A DNA stretch of 8,177 bases from Deltaproteobacteria bacterium. Lineage in GTDB: Bacteria; Desulfobacterota; Binatia; DP-6. Location: contig VBLD01000090.1 in the NCBI GenBank assembly GCA_005879205.1, positions 10,315 through 18,491 of the forward strand, read 5' to 3'. Numbering within the stretch: position 1 is the first letter of the stretch; every line of letters starts with the position of its first letter. This document shows, piece by piece, positions 7,146 to 8,177 of this stretch. The notes beneath the pieces are model-generated. The model saw only the letters and a program-made list of their open reading frames with translations, had not been told where the DNA came from and made no database searches. The position numbers were made by a program, and so were the translations under genes.

Positions 7146-8177
7146 ATGTTGACGATCGTCGAACGAGAGGCTCTCCGACACGTCCACCGTCAGCGGGTGT
7201 CTGCCCGCTTGGCGCTCGCACTCGGTATCTGGTGCGCAGTCGCAGCGATTCTCCTCGGAGTGGCGGCAAGCCCGACACCGTCGTTGGCGGCCGTCCAGTG
7301 CACCCCCGACCTCCAGGGTGCGATGGACGAGCCCGGCCAGAAGGACCTGACGAGGTTTTGCTTCGATCCCGTTGCTGCCGCCCCCTTCGACTTCGTCGTC
7401 AGCTGGAACTGGGACGCCGCCACCTTCCCGGGAAACAACAGTGGCGATGCCTGCGCCCTCTTCGACACCGACATGGACGGCAACGCCAACTTCGCACTCT
7501 GCGTCACGGTGAAAGGTGACCCGTCAGCCCTGGACTCCGTTCGGAGGTTCAGCTGCGCGAACGACCGACCGGACCGCTGCACGAGTTCGGTGGAGCTGCC
7601 AGCCGGCAACTCGACGTGCACCGCCGCAGCGGTAAGCAGTTCAAATCCCTTCGACGGCGGATCCGATACGGTGGCCACATGTTCCGTCGACCTCGACGAC
7701 TTCGGTGGCGCGGAGGTGGCGAATCTCCTCGACGCATGCTCGTACCCGTCGCAGCAGCCGAACTCGGATCCCTCCGACTGCATCATCACCAAGCAGTGCT
7801 CCACCGCAGCACAGTGCGACGACGACAACCCCTGCACCATGAACACCTGTAGCAATGGCTTCTGCACCTTCCCGCCGGCGCCACAAGGCGTCACCTGCCG
7901 CGCCGCCGCGGGCGGCTGCGATCTGGCCGAGGTATGCAACGGCATGTCCAACCTCTGCCCCGCGGATCAGAAGAGAACAGACGTGTGTCGCCCCGCGGCC
8001 GGCGCCTGCGACGTGGCCGAGAGCTGTGATGGGGTCCAGGACGACTGTCCGGCGGACGCCTTCGCGCCGAGCAGCACCCTCTGCCGGCCCGCGGCCGGCG
8101 CGTGCGACGTGGACGACTTCTGCACCGGCACGGGCCCGGACTGCGCCGCCGATGCCAAGAGCACGGCCGAGTGCCGG
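7146..8177 (+). CDS. Secreted cysteine-rich protein with disintegrin-like repeats, 3' end outside window
   Basis: The frame stays open from ATG 7146 to the right edge (344 codons), so the gene is truncated by the window. The N-terminus has a basic region (about 6-21), a hydrophobic core (22-41) and a likely signal peptidase I site near 48-49 (SLAA, then VQC), so the product should be exported. Residues 50-215 form an unrecognised domain with an acidic loop DTDMDGNAN (107-115) that fits a calcium-binding DxDxDG pattern. A cysteine-rich link follows at 218-240 (CDDDNPC, then CSNGFC). Then come three repeats of 30-32 residues starting at C251, C281 and C313, with the pattern CRxAAGxCD...C..G...CxAD. 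A fourth may begin at C343. They resemble the disintegrin-like repeats common in large surface or secreted proteins of deltaproteobacteria. Many cysteines imply disulfides outside the cytoplasm. An adhesin or matrix role is possible; function is unknown. Confidence 0.85.
   Translation, partial: MLTIVEREALRHVHRQRVSARLALALGIWCAVAAILLGVAASPTPSLAAVQCTPDLQGAMDEPGQKDLTRFCFDPVAAAPFDFVVSWNWDAATFPGNNSGDACALFDTDMDGNANFALCVTVKGDPSALDSVRRFSCANDRPDRCTSSVELPAGNSTCTAAAVSSSNPFDGGSDTVATCSVDLDDFGGAEVANLLDACSYPSQQPNSDPSDCIITKQCSTAAQCDDDNPCTMNTCSNGFCTFPPAPQGVTCRAAAGGCDLAEVCNGMSNLCPADQKRTDVCRPAAGACDVAESCDGVQDDCPADAFAPSSTLCRPAAGACDVDDFCTGTGPDCAADAKSTAECR
7893..8177 (+). repeat. Tandem disintegrin-like repeat region
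   Basis: Three in-frame units of about 90-96 bases within the cysteine-rich gene, starting near 7896, 7986 and 8082 and continuing past the window. The second and third are nearly identical at the DNA level over their first 30 or so bases (both contain CCCGCGGCCGGCGC and TGCGACGTGG), which points to recent duplication. Confidence 0.75.

Noticed and set aside
7190..7951. Minus-strand open frame (253 codons) opposite the cysteine-rich protein gene
   Set aside because: The plus-strand frame has a ribosome binding site, signal peptide and cysteine repeats and stays open to the edge; the minus frame has none of these.

Overview
The window looks like a chromosomal segment from a high-GC Gram-negative bacterium, most simply a deltaproteobacterium in the broad sense (Myxococcota, Desulfobacterota or Binatota-like). 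This rests on the G/C-rich third codon positions, the near-consensus sigma-70 promoter elements, and a secreted protein with disintegrin-like cysteine repeats, a type I associate with such genomes. The placement is inference; no marker gene here fixes the taxon.

Layout. (1) Bases 1-1374, plus strand: the 3' part of a NarL/DesK-type sensor histidine kinase, followed 2 nt later by its LuxR/NarL-type response regulator. (2) Bases 1375-1715, plus strand: a hairpin, then a promoter whose predicted start of transcription falls on or just before the ATG of an unrecognised 84-residue protein. (3) Bases 1723-6270, minus strand: a complete leucine operon in the order leuA-leuC-leuD-leuB, with two ATGA stop/start overlaps and a 2-nt gap, so it is almost certainly one translationally coupled transcript. 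(4) Bases 6271-6501, minus strand: the control region of that operon. It holds a TTGACA promoter element, a 27-residue peptide with 11 leucines, and an intrinsic terminator with a U6 tract just before the leuA ribosome binding site. This is the layout of a ribosome-mediated transcription attenuator. (5) Bases 6502-7131: about 630 bases in which I find no convincing gene. (6) Bases 7146 to the window edge, plus strand: the first 344 residues of an exported, cysteine-rich protein that continues past the window.

How the parts work together. LeuA condenses acetyl-CoA with 2-oxoisovalerate, LeuC/LeuD isomerise the product, and LeuB oxidises it to the precursor of leucine. The leader appears to sense charged leucyl-tRNA through a run of leucine codons. 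A segment just after the main leucine run (codons 20-23) can pair with the 5' arm of the terminator, so a ribosome stalled in the run should let RNA polymerase read into leuA. The two-component pair and the cysteine-rich protein have no visible link to leucine synthesis. The most noteworthy item is the attenuator, which has an extra alternative pairing downstream of its U tract.
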